A stretch of DNA of 5,612 nucleotides from Cyanobacteria bacterium UBA8156. GTDB taxonomy: Bacteria > Cyanobacteriota > Cyanobacteriia > Pseudanabaenales > Pseudanabaenaceae. Shown here piece after piece: positions 1-5,572 of this stretch (within the stretch, counting starts at the first letter, position 1; each line of letters begins with the position of its first letter). The translations under genes and the position numbers were made by a program. The stretch spans positions 1-5,612 of the forward strand of contig DMPD01000253.1 in the NCBI GenBank assembly GCA_003456125.1. The letters run 5' to 3'. Under the pieces are notes generated by a model. It worked only from the letters and a program-made list of their open reading frames with translations, was not told the DNA's origin and searched no databases.

Positions 1-367
1 GCGTATACCGTTTGCCCAGCACCACCCCTTGTCCCGGGAAGTGCACCCAACTCTGCGGCACCTTCAGGCGGTGAAAAGCCACAATTTGCCGGTGGGCCAA
101 TTCAATCGCTTTGAGCAACTTGCCGGAAATTTGCTGGTAGGCGGCATCCAATTCCGTGGGGTTCACCCGCAATTCTTCCGGCCGCAGGCTGACCCGATCG
201 AAGGCTTCCGTGTACCGACACAGGGCGGCATCTCCTTCCCGCTGCACCGCCTGCACAATGGCCGCCACCGCTTGCTCTGCTTCCTGGTTGTCGAGCCCAA
301 ACAGGCGATCGCGAATGCGGCGCAACTCGGCCTCCGCTTCGGCGCGCTGGGTGACAATTCGCAGCAT
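1..367 (-). CDS. hisD: Histidinol dehydrogenase, N-terminal part (cut by window edge)
   Basis: HisD catalyses the last two steps of histidine biosynthesis in the cytosol: NAD-dependent, zinc-dependent oxidation of L-histidinol to L-histidine. The reading frame opens at ATG 367 (MLRIVTQ) and stays open for 122 codons to the left edge. Family features visible are a GDAALCRYTEAFD segment (the usual GD-AL--YT--FD of HisD), a PEELRV-DAAYQQ helix region, AIELAHRQIVAFH, and a final WVHFPGQGVVLGKRYT that leads towards the cofactor-binding domain. The zinc and catalytic residues of the family lie further downstream and are not in the window, so integrity cannot be judged. The start is supported by AAGGA at 374-378, six bases before the ATG. 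It is transcribed divergently from the methyltransferase gene. Family assignment is by recognition of the sequence; I see no serious alternative. Confidence 0.93.
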   Translation of the reverse strand, partial: MLRIVTQRAEAEAELRRIRDRLFGLDNQEAEQAVAAIVQAVQREGDAALCRYTEAFDRVSLRPEELRVNPTELDAAYQQISGKLLKAIELAHRQIVAFHRLKVPQSWVHFPGQGVVLGKRYT

Positions 368-372
368 GGCAC

Positions 373-378
373 TTCCTT
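373..378 (-). promoter_or_regulatory. Shine-Dalgarno sequence of hisD
   Basis: On the minus strand AAGGAA ends five bases before ATG 367. It fits the anti-SD sequence well and fixes the hisD start. Confidence 0.6.
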
Positions 379-397
379 CGAGAGCTGTGCTTATCTT

Positions 398-425
398 AGC
401 TTAACCGGATTTTTACCATTGTCAG
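398..425 (-). promoter_or_regulatory. Possible hisD promoter
   Basis: On the minus strand CTGACA (420-425, 5 of 6 to the -35 consensus) is followed after 16 bases by TAAGCT (398-403, 3 of 6 to the -10). A better -10 match, TAAGAT (393-398), is 21 bases away, which is too far. The position, about 30 bases before the hisD start, is right, but the -10 is weak, so this is tentative. The whole 368-446 interval must serve both divergent genes. On the plus strand I see only a weak TTATCT-N17-TACCAT (391-419) for the methyltransferase. A HIP1 octamer sits at 429-436. Confidence 0.3.
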
Positions 426-446
426 GGGGCGATCGCCAACGGTAGG

Positions 447-1337
447 ATGGGGAGAATTTTCGTTGATTTGGCGATGAACCCGACACGGCGATCGGTCGAG
501 GAACGACACGGCCCCTGGACCAACCACAACCTGGCATTGGGGAACGGGGAATACACGGTGGGGCCCAATCCCACGGGGGCCGACTGGAAACTGCGGCGCT
601 ATTTGCAGACGGTGGCCGACCTCAAAACCAAGCCCTGGTCGGAGTTGCGGGTGTTGGATTTGGCCTGTTTGGAGGGGTTGTACGGCCTGGAGTTTGCGTT
701 GCAGGGGGCGCAGGTGGTGGCGATCGAAGGTCGGGAAGCCAACCTGGCCAAGGCCCAATTTGCCGCCAGCGCCCTGGGGCTGGGCGATCGCTACGAGGGG
801 CGACTCGAAGACGTGCGATCGCTGTCCCCCGATCGCCACGGGGTGTTTGACGTGGTGCTGTGTTTGGGGATTTTGTACCATCTGGATGCCCCGGATGGGT
901 TTGACTTTTTGCGGCAGGTGGGGGCCGTGTGCCGCCACTTGGTGGTGGTGGATACCCAATTGGCTCCCACGCCGGCGGTGGCGGTGGTCGATCGGGGGGA
1001 AACCTATTGGGGGCGCTGGCACGACGAGCGGAACTACAACGCCCAGTTTGGGCGGCCGGCGGAAGTGTTGTGGTCATCCCTGGACAACGATCGCAGTTTT
1101 TGGTTTACCCGGCCTTCATTGTGGAAGTTTTTGGATGGGTTGGGGTTCACCAGTTTGGCGGAAGTGCAAGGGCCGGCGGTGCCCCGCTACGAGGTGATGC
1201 GCCACCAAGAGGGGAGCGATCGGGCCACGTTTGTCGGCATCAAAGGTCAGCGCCTCGCCCCCAAGGCTTCGCCACTGCCCGACACCCTGCCGGCAGGCTG
1301 GAACGAAATCGAGCAGTTGGCGTTGCCCTCCCTATGA
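447..1337 (+). CDS. Class I SAM-dependent methyltransferase, substrate unknown
   Basis: A predicted soluble protein of 296 residues with a Rossmann-type SAM-binding core. Motif I is VLDLACLEGLYG (69-80), followed by the acidic end of strand 2 in VVAIEGRE (E94), a GRLEDVRSL stretch (118-126) where the adenine-contacting acidic residue is expected, and FDVVLCLGILYHL (134-146), the post-II strand typical of methyltransferases acting on small molecules or tRNA. Motif I is atypical because the usual G-C-G-x-G is replaced by A-C-L-E-G. The C-terminal half (about 170-296) has no motif I can assign. The start is uncertain. ATG 447 has only GGTAGG touching it, ATG 474 (MNPTRRS, 287 residues) and TTG 468 have GGGGAG 19 and 13 bases upstream, and none has ideal spacing. 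The stop overlaps the gpsA start (ATGA), so the two are probably co-transcribed and translationally coupled. The substrate cannot be read from the sequence. Confidence 0.82.
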   Translation: MGRIFVDLAMNPTRRSVEERHGPWTNHNLALGNGEYTVGPNPTGADWKLRRYLQTVADLKTKPWSELRVLDLACLEGLYGLEFALQGAQVVAIEGREANLAKAQFAASALGLGDRYEGRLEDVRSLSPDRHGVFDVVLCLGILYHLDAPDGFDFLRQVGAVCRHLVVVDTQLAPTPAVAVVDRGETYWGRWHDERNYNAQFGRPAEVLWSSLDNDRSFWFTRPSLWKFLDGLGFTSLAEVQGPAVPRYEVMRHQEGSDRATFVGIKGQRLAPKASPLPDTLPAGWNEIEQLALPSL

Positions 1338-2236
1338 ACGTGGTGGTGTTGGGACAAGGGATTTGGGGACAGACCCTAGCCCGCTTGGTGCAACGGAACG
1401 GCCACCGGGCGATCGCCCTTTCCTGTCGCGAGCCGTTGCCCCCCCAACCAGCGGATGTCTTGATTTCGGCCGTGGCGGTCGCCGGTGTGCCCACGGCGAT
1501 CGAGCGGCTGCGGGATTGGCCCACCGCGATTCCCCTGATCACCGCCACCAAAGGCTTGGATGCCCGCACCGAAAAAACCCCTGCCCAACTGTGGCACGGG
1601 GCTTTTCCCGATCGCCCCTTGGCGGTGTTGTCGGGGCCGAACCTAGCCACGGAAATCAACCAAGGGTTACCGGCGGCGGCGGTGGTGGCCAGTCGCGATC
1701 GCTCCCTGGCGGAGCAGGGGCAAACCCTGTTGGCTTCCCGCCAATTTCGGGTGTACACCAATGACGATCCGTTGGGGGTGGAACTGGGGGGCACCCTCAA
1801 AAATGCGATCGCCCTGGCGGTGGGGGTCTGCGACGGGTTGGGGTTGGGCAGCAACGCCCGAGCCGCCCTGGTGACCCGGGGCATGGCGGAAATGGTGCGG
1901 ATCGCCGTGGAATTTGGGGCGCGCCCCGAAACCCTGTGGGGTCTGGCCGGGCTGGGGGATTTGTTGGCTACCTGCACCAGTCCCCTCAGCCGCAATTACC
2001 AAGTGGGTCAGCGTTTGGCCCAGGGGCTTTCCCTGCCGGCAGCCTTGGCCACCGTAGCCGGCACCGCCGAAGGGGTCAACACCGTGGCGGTCTTGCAGCG
2101 ATGGGGGCAAAACCGGGGCATTAGCCTCCCCATCTGCGAATGCACCCAACGGTTATTGCGGGGAGACATCCAACCCCAACAGGCCGTCGCGGAGCTCATG
2201 GAGCGGGAACTGAAACCGGAGCAACTCCCCCACTAA
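1334..2236 (+). CDS. gpsA: NAD(P)-dependent glycerol-3-phosphate dehydrogenase
   Basis: GpsA reduces dihydroxyacetone phosphate to sn-glycerol 3-phosphate, the backbone precursor of membrane glycerolipids; it is cytosolic. The 300-residue product shows the family in order: dinucleotide-binding GQGIWG (7-12), ISAVAVAGV (44-52), TATKGLD with the conserved lysine K73, VLSGPNLATEI (98-108), then the catalytic domain with GVELGGTLKNAIA (148-160, conserved lysine K156), CDGLGLGSNARAALVTRG (166-183), GLAGLGDLLATCTSPLSRNY (203-222) and GTAEGVNT (243-250). The segment between the NAD loop and ISAV is short: the N-x-x-YLPG region of E. coli-type enzymes is absent. As I recall, this is usual for cyanobacterial GpsA. 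The start at 1334 is chosen because it puts GQGIWG at residue 7 and overlaps the preceding stop as ATGA. The same frame is open upstream to 929, but that part encodes the methyltransferase in another frame. No strong SD precedes it, as expected for coupled translation. Confidence 0.95.
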   Translation: MNVVVLGQGIWGQTLARLVQRNGHRAIALSCREPLPPQPADVLISAVAVAGVPTAIERLRDWPTAIPLITATKGLDARTEKTPAQLWHGAFPDRPLAVLSGPNLATEINQGLPAAAVVASRDRSLAEQGQTLLASRQFRVYTNDDPLGVELGGTLKNAIALAVGVCDGLGLGSNARAALVTRGMAEMVRIAVEFGARPETLWGLAGLGDLLATCTSPLSRNYQVGQRLAQGLSLPAALATVAGTAEGVNTVAVLQRWGQNRGISLPICECTQRLLRGDIQPQQAVAELMERELKPEQLPH

Positions 2237-3006
2237 AACTGCCGATTGGCAAACACCAGGATCGCCGCCGCTAGCACCAGGGCGGTGTAGGCCAAAATGT
2301 ACACCCCGTCGGTGAACAACACATCCAGGGTGGGCAACACTCCATACACCGCTTCGTTTTTGAGGTCGGCCCGGGCCAGGTTGGGCAAAATCAAATACAG
2401 GGTTTCGGTGAAACGGGCCACCCCCTCATCCCCGGCGATCGCCCCCAATTTGCGAATGTCTTCGGTGATGTTGCCAAACAAATAGGTGCCAAAGGTCACC
2501 ATCGTCGCCAGCAGGGCCCGGGCCAACGCGCCAAAAAACAGGGCAAAGGCCGTTACCAACACCAATTTCAAAAACACAAACCCGCAGGCGATCGCCACCG
2601 GGCCCAAGGGCAAAGGAATTTGGCGCAACTGGGCAAACCCCAGAAACAGCACCGACATCAAAAACACCAGCAGCGCCAGCACCAACGAAATCCCCAAATG
2701 CTTGCCCAACAGAAATTCGGCGCGGCTGAGGGGTTTGGCAATCAGGATAAAAATCGTGCGTTTGTTGGTTTCCCGTTCGATCGCCCCGGTGCCGACAAAA
2801 ATCGCCACCAGCAGCCCCACCACCTCGATCGCCGCCAAACCGGTATCGGCAATCAGTTTATCGGCACTTTCGGAACTGAACATGGGCAACAGGGTTGCCG
2901 CCGCCACCAACAAAAACAAAAACAACAACAGCAGGTAAAGCACCTGTTCCCGCAGGGTTTCCCGAATGGCATTGCTGGCCACGGCCCAAATTCGTCCCCA
3001 GTTCAC
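2233..3006 (-). CDS. ABC-2 type transporter permease
   Basis: A very hydrophobic protein of 257 residues (from GTG 3006) that resembles ABC-2/NosY-type permeases, which form the membrane channel of exporters and normally pair with a separately encoded ATPase. It has a short amphipathic start (NWGRIWAVASNAIRE), then TM1 about 22-45, TM2 about 59-77, and a cytoplasmic loop GAIERETNKRTIFILIAKP-LSRAEFLLGKHLG, the family's hallmark coupling region. Three more membrane segments follow between about 105 and 190, then a last one at the C-terminus (VYILAYTALVLAAAILVFA). A TTG at 3024 would add six residues, but GTG 3006 has AGGA eight bases upstream (3015-3018) and a promoter whose predicted start point lies near 3027, so GTG is preferred. 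No matching export-type ATPase is in the window, and the nearby potA belongs to the importer class. The substrate is unknown. Its last bases overlap the end of gpsA on the other strand. Confidence 0.86.
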   Translation of the reverse strand: MNWGRIWAVASNAIRETLREQVLYLLLLFLFLLVAAATLLPMFSSESADKLIADTGLAAIEVVGLLVAIFVGTGAIERETNKRTIFILIAKPLSRAEFLLGKHLGISLVLALLVFLMSVLFLGFAQLRQIPLPLGPVAIACGFVFLKLVLVTAFALFFGALARALLATMVTFGTYLFGNITEDIRKLGAIAGDEGVARFTETLYLILPNLARADLKNEAVYGVLPTLDVLFTDGVYILAYTALVLAAAILVFANRQF

Positions 3007-3014
3007 GGTATGTA

Positions 3015-3018
3015 TCCT
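3015..3018 (-). promoter_or_regulatory. Shine-Dalgarno sequence of the ABC-2 permease gene
   Basis: AGGA on the minus strand lies eight bases before GTG 3006. It decides this start over the in-frame TTG at 3024, which has no SD. Confidence 0.5.
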
Positions 3019-3033
3019 GTGCAACCGCTGAGC

Positions 3034-3062
3034 AGTATAAACTTGCGGGCGGCGCTCTTCAA
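3034..3062 (-). promoter_or_regulatory. Sigma-70-type promoter of the ABC-2 permease gene
   Basis: On the minus strand TTGAAG (3057-3062, 4 of 6) is separated by exactly 17 bases from TATACT (3034-3039, 5 of 6). Transcription would start near 3027, giving a leader of about 20 bases with an SD and then GTG 3006. The -35 box begins one base after the ftsW stop codon (3064-3066). This suggests the permease gene can be transcribed independently of ftsW. Confidence 0.55.
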
Positions 3063-3063
3063 C

Positions 3064-4278
3064 CTACCCCCGGCCCCGTCGGGCCGCCAACCGCTGCCGC
3101 CGTGCCGCCAGGGTTTCCACCGGTTGCTCGTAGAGGGGAATCACCGTTGCGGTGGCCATTTCCCGGGCCGCCCGCACCAGCAACCCCGCCACCGTCAAGC
3201 TCGCCAACATCGAGCTGCCCCCGTAGCTAAAAAACGGAAACGTTAACCCCGTAGTGGGCAGCAAACCGGTGGCCACGCCAATGTTCAAAAAGGCTTGGCC
3301 CACCAGCAAACAGATGGCCCCAATCGCCACCAGCCGCACCACTGTATCCTTCCCTTCCAGGGCCACCCGCAGCCCCAAGGTGCCGTAAGCCAACAGCAGC
3401 AGAATCAGGCAAAAACACCCAATCAACCCAAATTCTTCGGCAAAGACGGCAAAAATAAAATCCGTGTATTGAAAGGGCAAAAAGGTTTTTTGTTGCGATA
3501 GACCGTAGCCGATGCCCCACACTTGGCCCGAAGCGATCGCCATCTGGCTTTGCACCAATTGGTAGCCGTCCCCTTGGGCATCGAGCCAGGGATTCAAAAA
3601 CGACAAAACCCGCCGCCGTTGGTACTCATTAAACACCACGCTCAGCACCGCCATTCCCGCCCCCAGACCGGCGGCCCCCCCCAACTGCGCCAACGGCAAC
3701 CCCGCCGCCAGGGCGATCGCCCACAACGTCATGCCGCAGAGGGCCGTCACGCTCAGGCTGGGTTGGCGCAAAATCCCCAACAACACGGCCCCAAACACCG
3801 CCAACCAAGCCCAGCGGGTAAACAGGCTCAGTTTCCGCCACCGGCCAAACAACTGGGCTGCCTGCAAAATCAAAAACGGTTTGATCAACTCCGACGGCTG
3901 AATCAACACCGAACCCACGCCAATCCAGCGAGTCGCCTCGTTGCGGGTTTCACCAATGAAATAGGTGGCGTACAGCAAAGCCAAGCCGCCAAACAGGCCA
4001 AAGGCCCCCAACTGCAACATCGCCTTCAGGGGAATGTGCACCACCGCATGGAACACGCACAACCCCACCAGCACCCACAGCAATTGCTGGCGGAAAAAAT
4101 ACCAACTGTCGCTGCGTTCCCCCTCGGCGATCGCATAGGAAGCCGAAAACAACACCGGCAGCCCAATGCTCACCCACAACAACGTCAGCCACCGCAACAG
4201 GCGCGCTTCCATGGGCCAGCGCTCCACCGACGAATCAAAAAACGGCAACCATTGCAGCCAGGTTTGCCACCCCTTCAC
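3064..4278 (-). CDS. ftsW: Septal peptidoglycan glycosyltransferase FtsW (SEDS family)
   Basis: FtsW polymerises lipid II glycan strands at the division septum, together with its partner transpeptidase (FtsI/PBP3), and sits in the inner membrane. From GTG 4278 the product has 404 residues, about the usual size. It begins with a cytoplasmic LQWLPFFDSSVERW segment, which resembles cyanobacterial FtsW N-termini as I recall them, then about ten membrane segments starting with LTLLWVSIGLPVLFSASYA. SEDS hallmarks are RWIGVGSVLIQPSELIK (117-133), YQLVQSQMAIASG (239-251), LPFQYTDFIFAVFAEEFG (267-284) with the putative catalytic aspartate D273, GLLPTTG (338-344) and FFSYGGSS (349-356). A basic tail (AARRQRLAARRGRG) ends the protein. 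An ATG at 4365 would add 29 residues and overlap potA by 31 bases. GTG 4278 is chosen for its strong SD (GGGGAGG, nine bases upstream) and the promoter between the genes. RodA is the alternative family member; the N-terminus and overall sequence favour FtsW. Confidence 0.9.
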   Translation of the reverse strand: MKGWQTWLQWLPFFDSSVERWPMEARLLRWLTLLWVSIGLPVLFSASYAIAEGERSDSWYFFRQQLLWVLVGLCVFHAVVHIPLKAMLQLGAFGLFGGLALLYATYFIGETRNEATRWIGVGSVLIQPSELIKPFLILQAAQLFGRWRKLSLFTRWAWLAVFGAVLLGILRQPSLSVTALCGMTLWAIALAAGLPLAQLGGAAGLGAGMAVLSVVFNEYQRRRVLSFLNPWLDAQGDGYQLVQSQMAIASGQVWGIGYGLSQQKTFLPFQYTDFIFAVFAEEFGLIGCFCLILLLLAYGTLGLRVALEGKDTVVRLVAIGAICLLVGQAFLNIGVATGLLPTTGLTFPFFSYGGSSMLASLTVAGLLVRAAREMATATVIPLYEQPVETLAARRQRLAARRGRG

Positions 4279-4287
4279 CGCCTCTGC

Positions 4288-4294
4288 CCTCCCC
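4288..4294 (-). promoter_or_regulatory. Shine-Dalgarno sequence of ftsW
   Basis: GGGGAGG on the minus strand ends nine bases before GTG 4278. It is the best SD match in the window and the main reason to place the ftsW start at this GTG rather than at ATG 4365. Confidence 0.65.
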
Positions 4295-4308
4295 GATGCG
4301 TGGCTGTA

Positions 4309-4338
4309 ACCATAGCCTGGGACGCTGGGGTTCGTCAA
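4309..4338 (-). promoter_or_regulatory. Possible sigma-70-type promoter of ftsW
   Basis: On the minus strand TTGACG (4333-4338, 5 of 6) is followed after 18 bases by TATGGT (4309-4314, 4 of 6). The -35 box covers the potA stop codon (TGA, 4335-4337). The start point would fall near 4302, giving a leader of about 24 bases before GTG 4278. Transcripts from it could not encode the longer ATG 4365 form. Confidence 0.45.
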
Positions 4339-5519
4339 ACCGCCGGCCGCGCCAAGGCAACGCATTCATCCGGTGACCAGTGCACGTAAACCGTACTGGC
4401 AAACCGCGGCAACTCCCCGTGTTGTTGCAACCGCATCGCCCGAATCCGTACCGCCGGGCGATCGTTCCCCGTATTCAAATCCACAATCAGGTGGTAATGG
4501 TTGCCCATGTACAAAATGTTGTTGACGGTGCCCCGGTAAATGTTAAAGGGTTGGGCGATCGGCTCCGACGAAACGTAGATTTTTTCTGGGCGCACGCTGA
4601 CGATCGCCGCCGTATCTTTTTGCCACGATTCCGGCTTGATCGCCACAATGGCAAGGCCCGTCAGGGATTTGAGTTCGAGGTAGGCCCCATCCTGATCGAG
4701 AATTTGGCACTCAAACAAATTGGTATCGCCGACAAAATCCGCTACAAAGGGTGTGGCCGGGTGGTTGTAAATTTCACTGGGGAGGCCAATCTGTTCAATT
4801 TGACCTTGGTTCATCACCGCCACCCGATCGGAAATGCTGAGGGCTTCTTCTTGATCGTGGGTCACCATTACAAAGGTGATCCCCAAATCGTGTTGCAGGT
4901 TAGACAATTCCACCTGCATTTGCTTGCGCAACTTGAGGTCGAGGGCCCCCAACGGTTCATCCAGCAACACCACCCGCGGCCGGTTCACCAACGCCCGCGC
5001 CAAAGCCACCCGCTGCTGCTGTCCCCCCGACAACTGCTTGGGGTGGCGATCGCCCAGTTTTTCCAAACGCACCAATTTCAGGGCATTTTTCACCCGTTCT
5101 TGCACCTCAGCCGCGGGCACCCCCCGCACCTTCAAACCAAAAGCCACGTTGTCCCGGACGTTCATGTGGCCAAACAAGGCGTAGCTCTGAAACACCGTAT
5201 TGATGGGACGACGGTGGGGCGGCACCCCCACCATCGAATACCCCGCAATCCGAATTTCACCGGCGGAAGGCTCTTCAAACCCCGCAATGATCCGCAAAAG
5301 CGTGGTTTTGCCGCAGCCGGAGGGGCCCAGAATGCTAAACAGCTCCCCCTTCTGCACCTGAAAGTCCACATCGCGCACCGCCGCCTGTCCCCCAAACATC
5401 TTGAAGATGTTGCGCAGCTCAATATCGTATTCGGGGGGGGCGGCTGCACCGTTGACCAACGGCCAACCGACCGCCGGTTGTTGGAGAGCAGGGGGCTGCA
5501 CCATGGGAGAACCCAACAT
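4335..5519 (-). CDS. potA: Spermidine/putrescine-type ABC transporter ATP-binding protein
   Basis: The ATPase of a polyamine-type (PotABCD) importer, expected on the cytoplasmic face of two permease subunits. From ATG 5519 it has 394 residues. A proline- and alanine-rich leader (about 1-30) precedes the ABC domain, which has Walker A GPSGCGKTT (65-73), the Q-loop in FQSYALFGHM (Q111), signature LSGGQQQR (163-170), Walker B RVVLLDEP (182-189), D-loop GALD (191-194) and H-loop VTHD (H221). All ATPase residues are present. A TOBE-type C-terminal domain follows (about 266-390, with IKPESW and VSVRPEKIYV), as in substrate-regulated PotA/CysA/MalK ATPases. G117 stands where the family usually has proline (ALFPHM). 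An in-frame TTG at 5561 is rejected because it is the first codon of a -35 hexamer. ATG 5504 is a further possible start. No potB, potC or potD lies in the window. Substrate is inferred from overall resemblance to PotA; iron or sulfate transport ATPases are related but less similar. Confidence 0.87.
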   Translation of the reverse strand: MLGSPMVQPPALQQPAVGWPLVNGAAAPPEYDIELRNIFKMFGGQAAVRDVDFQVQKGELFSILGPSGCGKTTLLRIIAGFEEPSAGEIRIAGYSMVGVPPHRRPINTVFQSYALFGHMNVRDNVAFGLKVRGVPAAEVQERVKNALKLVRLEKLGDRHPKQLSGGQQQRVALARALVNRPRVVLLDEPLGALDLKLRKQMQVELSNLQHDLGITFVMVTHDQEEALSISDRVAVMNQGQIEQIGLPSEIYNHPATPFVADFVGDTNLFECQILDQDGAYLELKSLTGLAIVAIKPESWQKDTAAIVSVRPEKIYVSSEPIAQPFNIYRGTVNNILYMGNHYHLIVDLNTGNDRPAVRIRAMRLQQHGELPRFASTVYVHWSPDECVALARPAV

Positions 5520-5532
5520 GACTGGCTCTTTC

Positions 5533-5561
5533 CTAATACCGCTAAACCCGCAAATTGTCAA
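5533..5561 (-). promoter_or_regulatory. Sigma-70-type promoter of potA
   Basis: On the minus strand a perfect -35 TTGACA (5556-5561) is followed after exactly 17 bases by TATTAG (5533-5538, 4 of 6 to the -10). Transcription would start near 5526, only about six bases before ATG 5519. The candidate SD of potA (AGGA, 5531-5534) overlaps the -10 box, so a transcript from this promoter would lack it. Confidence 0.55.
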
Positions 5562-5572
5562 AGGCCCTGAGC

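Larger units (their letters stand above)
305..5053. repeat. HIP1 octamers (GCGATCGC), 13 copies across the window
   Basis: By eye the octamer starts at 305, 429, 784, 815, 1409, 1695, 1805, 2435, 2588, 3533, 3713, 4127 and 5046. All but the one at 429 (in the hisD/methyltransferase gap) lie inside genes. HIP1 is a known genome-wide signature of many cyanobacteria, and this density supports that origin for the whole window with no sign of a foreign segment. Confidence 0.9.

Noticed and set aside
163..372. Short minus-strand frame beginning at 372
   Set aside because: It is a shifted frame inside hisD. The HisD frame starting at 367 has the family motifs and the SD.
396..1022. Long open frame on the minus strand opposite the methyltransferase gene
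   Set aside because: Its product is rich in H, P, Q and G with no recognisable domain, and the plus-strand frame encodes a clear methyltransferase. In GC-rich DNA such antisense frames arise by chance.
1286..1297. Palindrome CCTGCCGGCAGG, with a similar CTGCCGGCAG at 2033-2042
   Set aside because: Both lie inside coding sequence and have no loop or T-run. Two short GC-rich palindromes in GC-rich DNA are not evidence for a terminator or operator.
929..1333. Upstream extension of the gpsA frame to ATG 929
   Set aside because: It would add 135 glycine- and arginine-rich residues before the NAD-binding motif and lies wholly inside the methyltransferase gene. The ATGA start at 1334 fits the family length.
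3523..5570. Long plus-strand open frames opposite ftsW and potA (3523-4389 and 4380-5570)
   Set aside because: They are antisense to genes with full motif sets, and their products are low-complexity Q/P/H/R-rich sequences without domains. No SD or promoter supports them.
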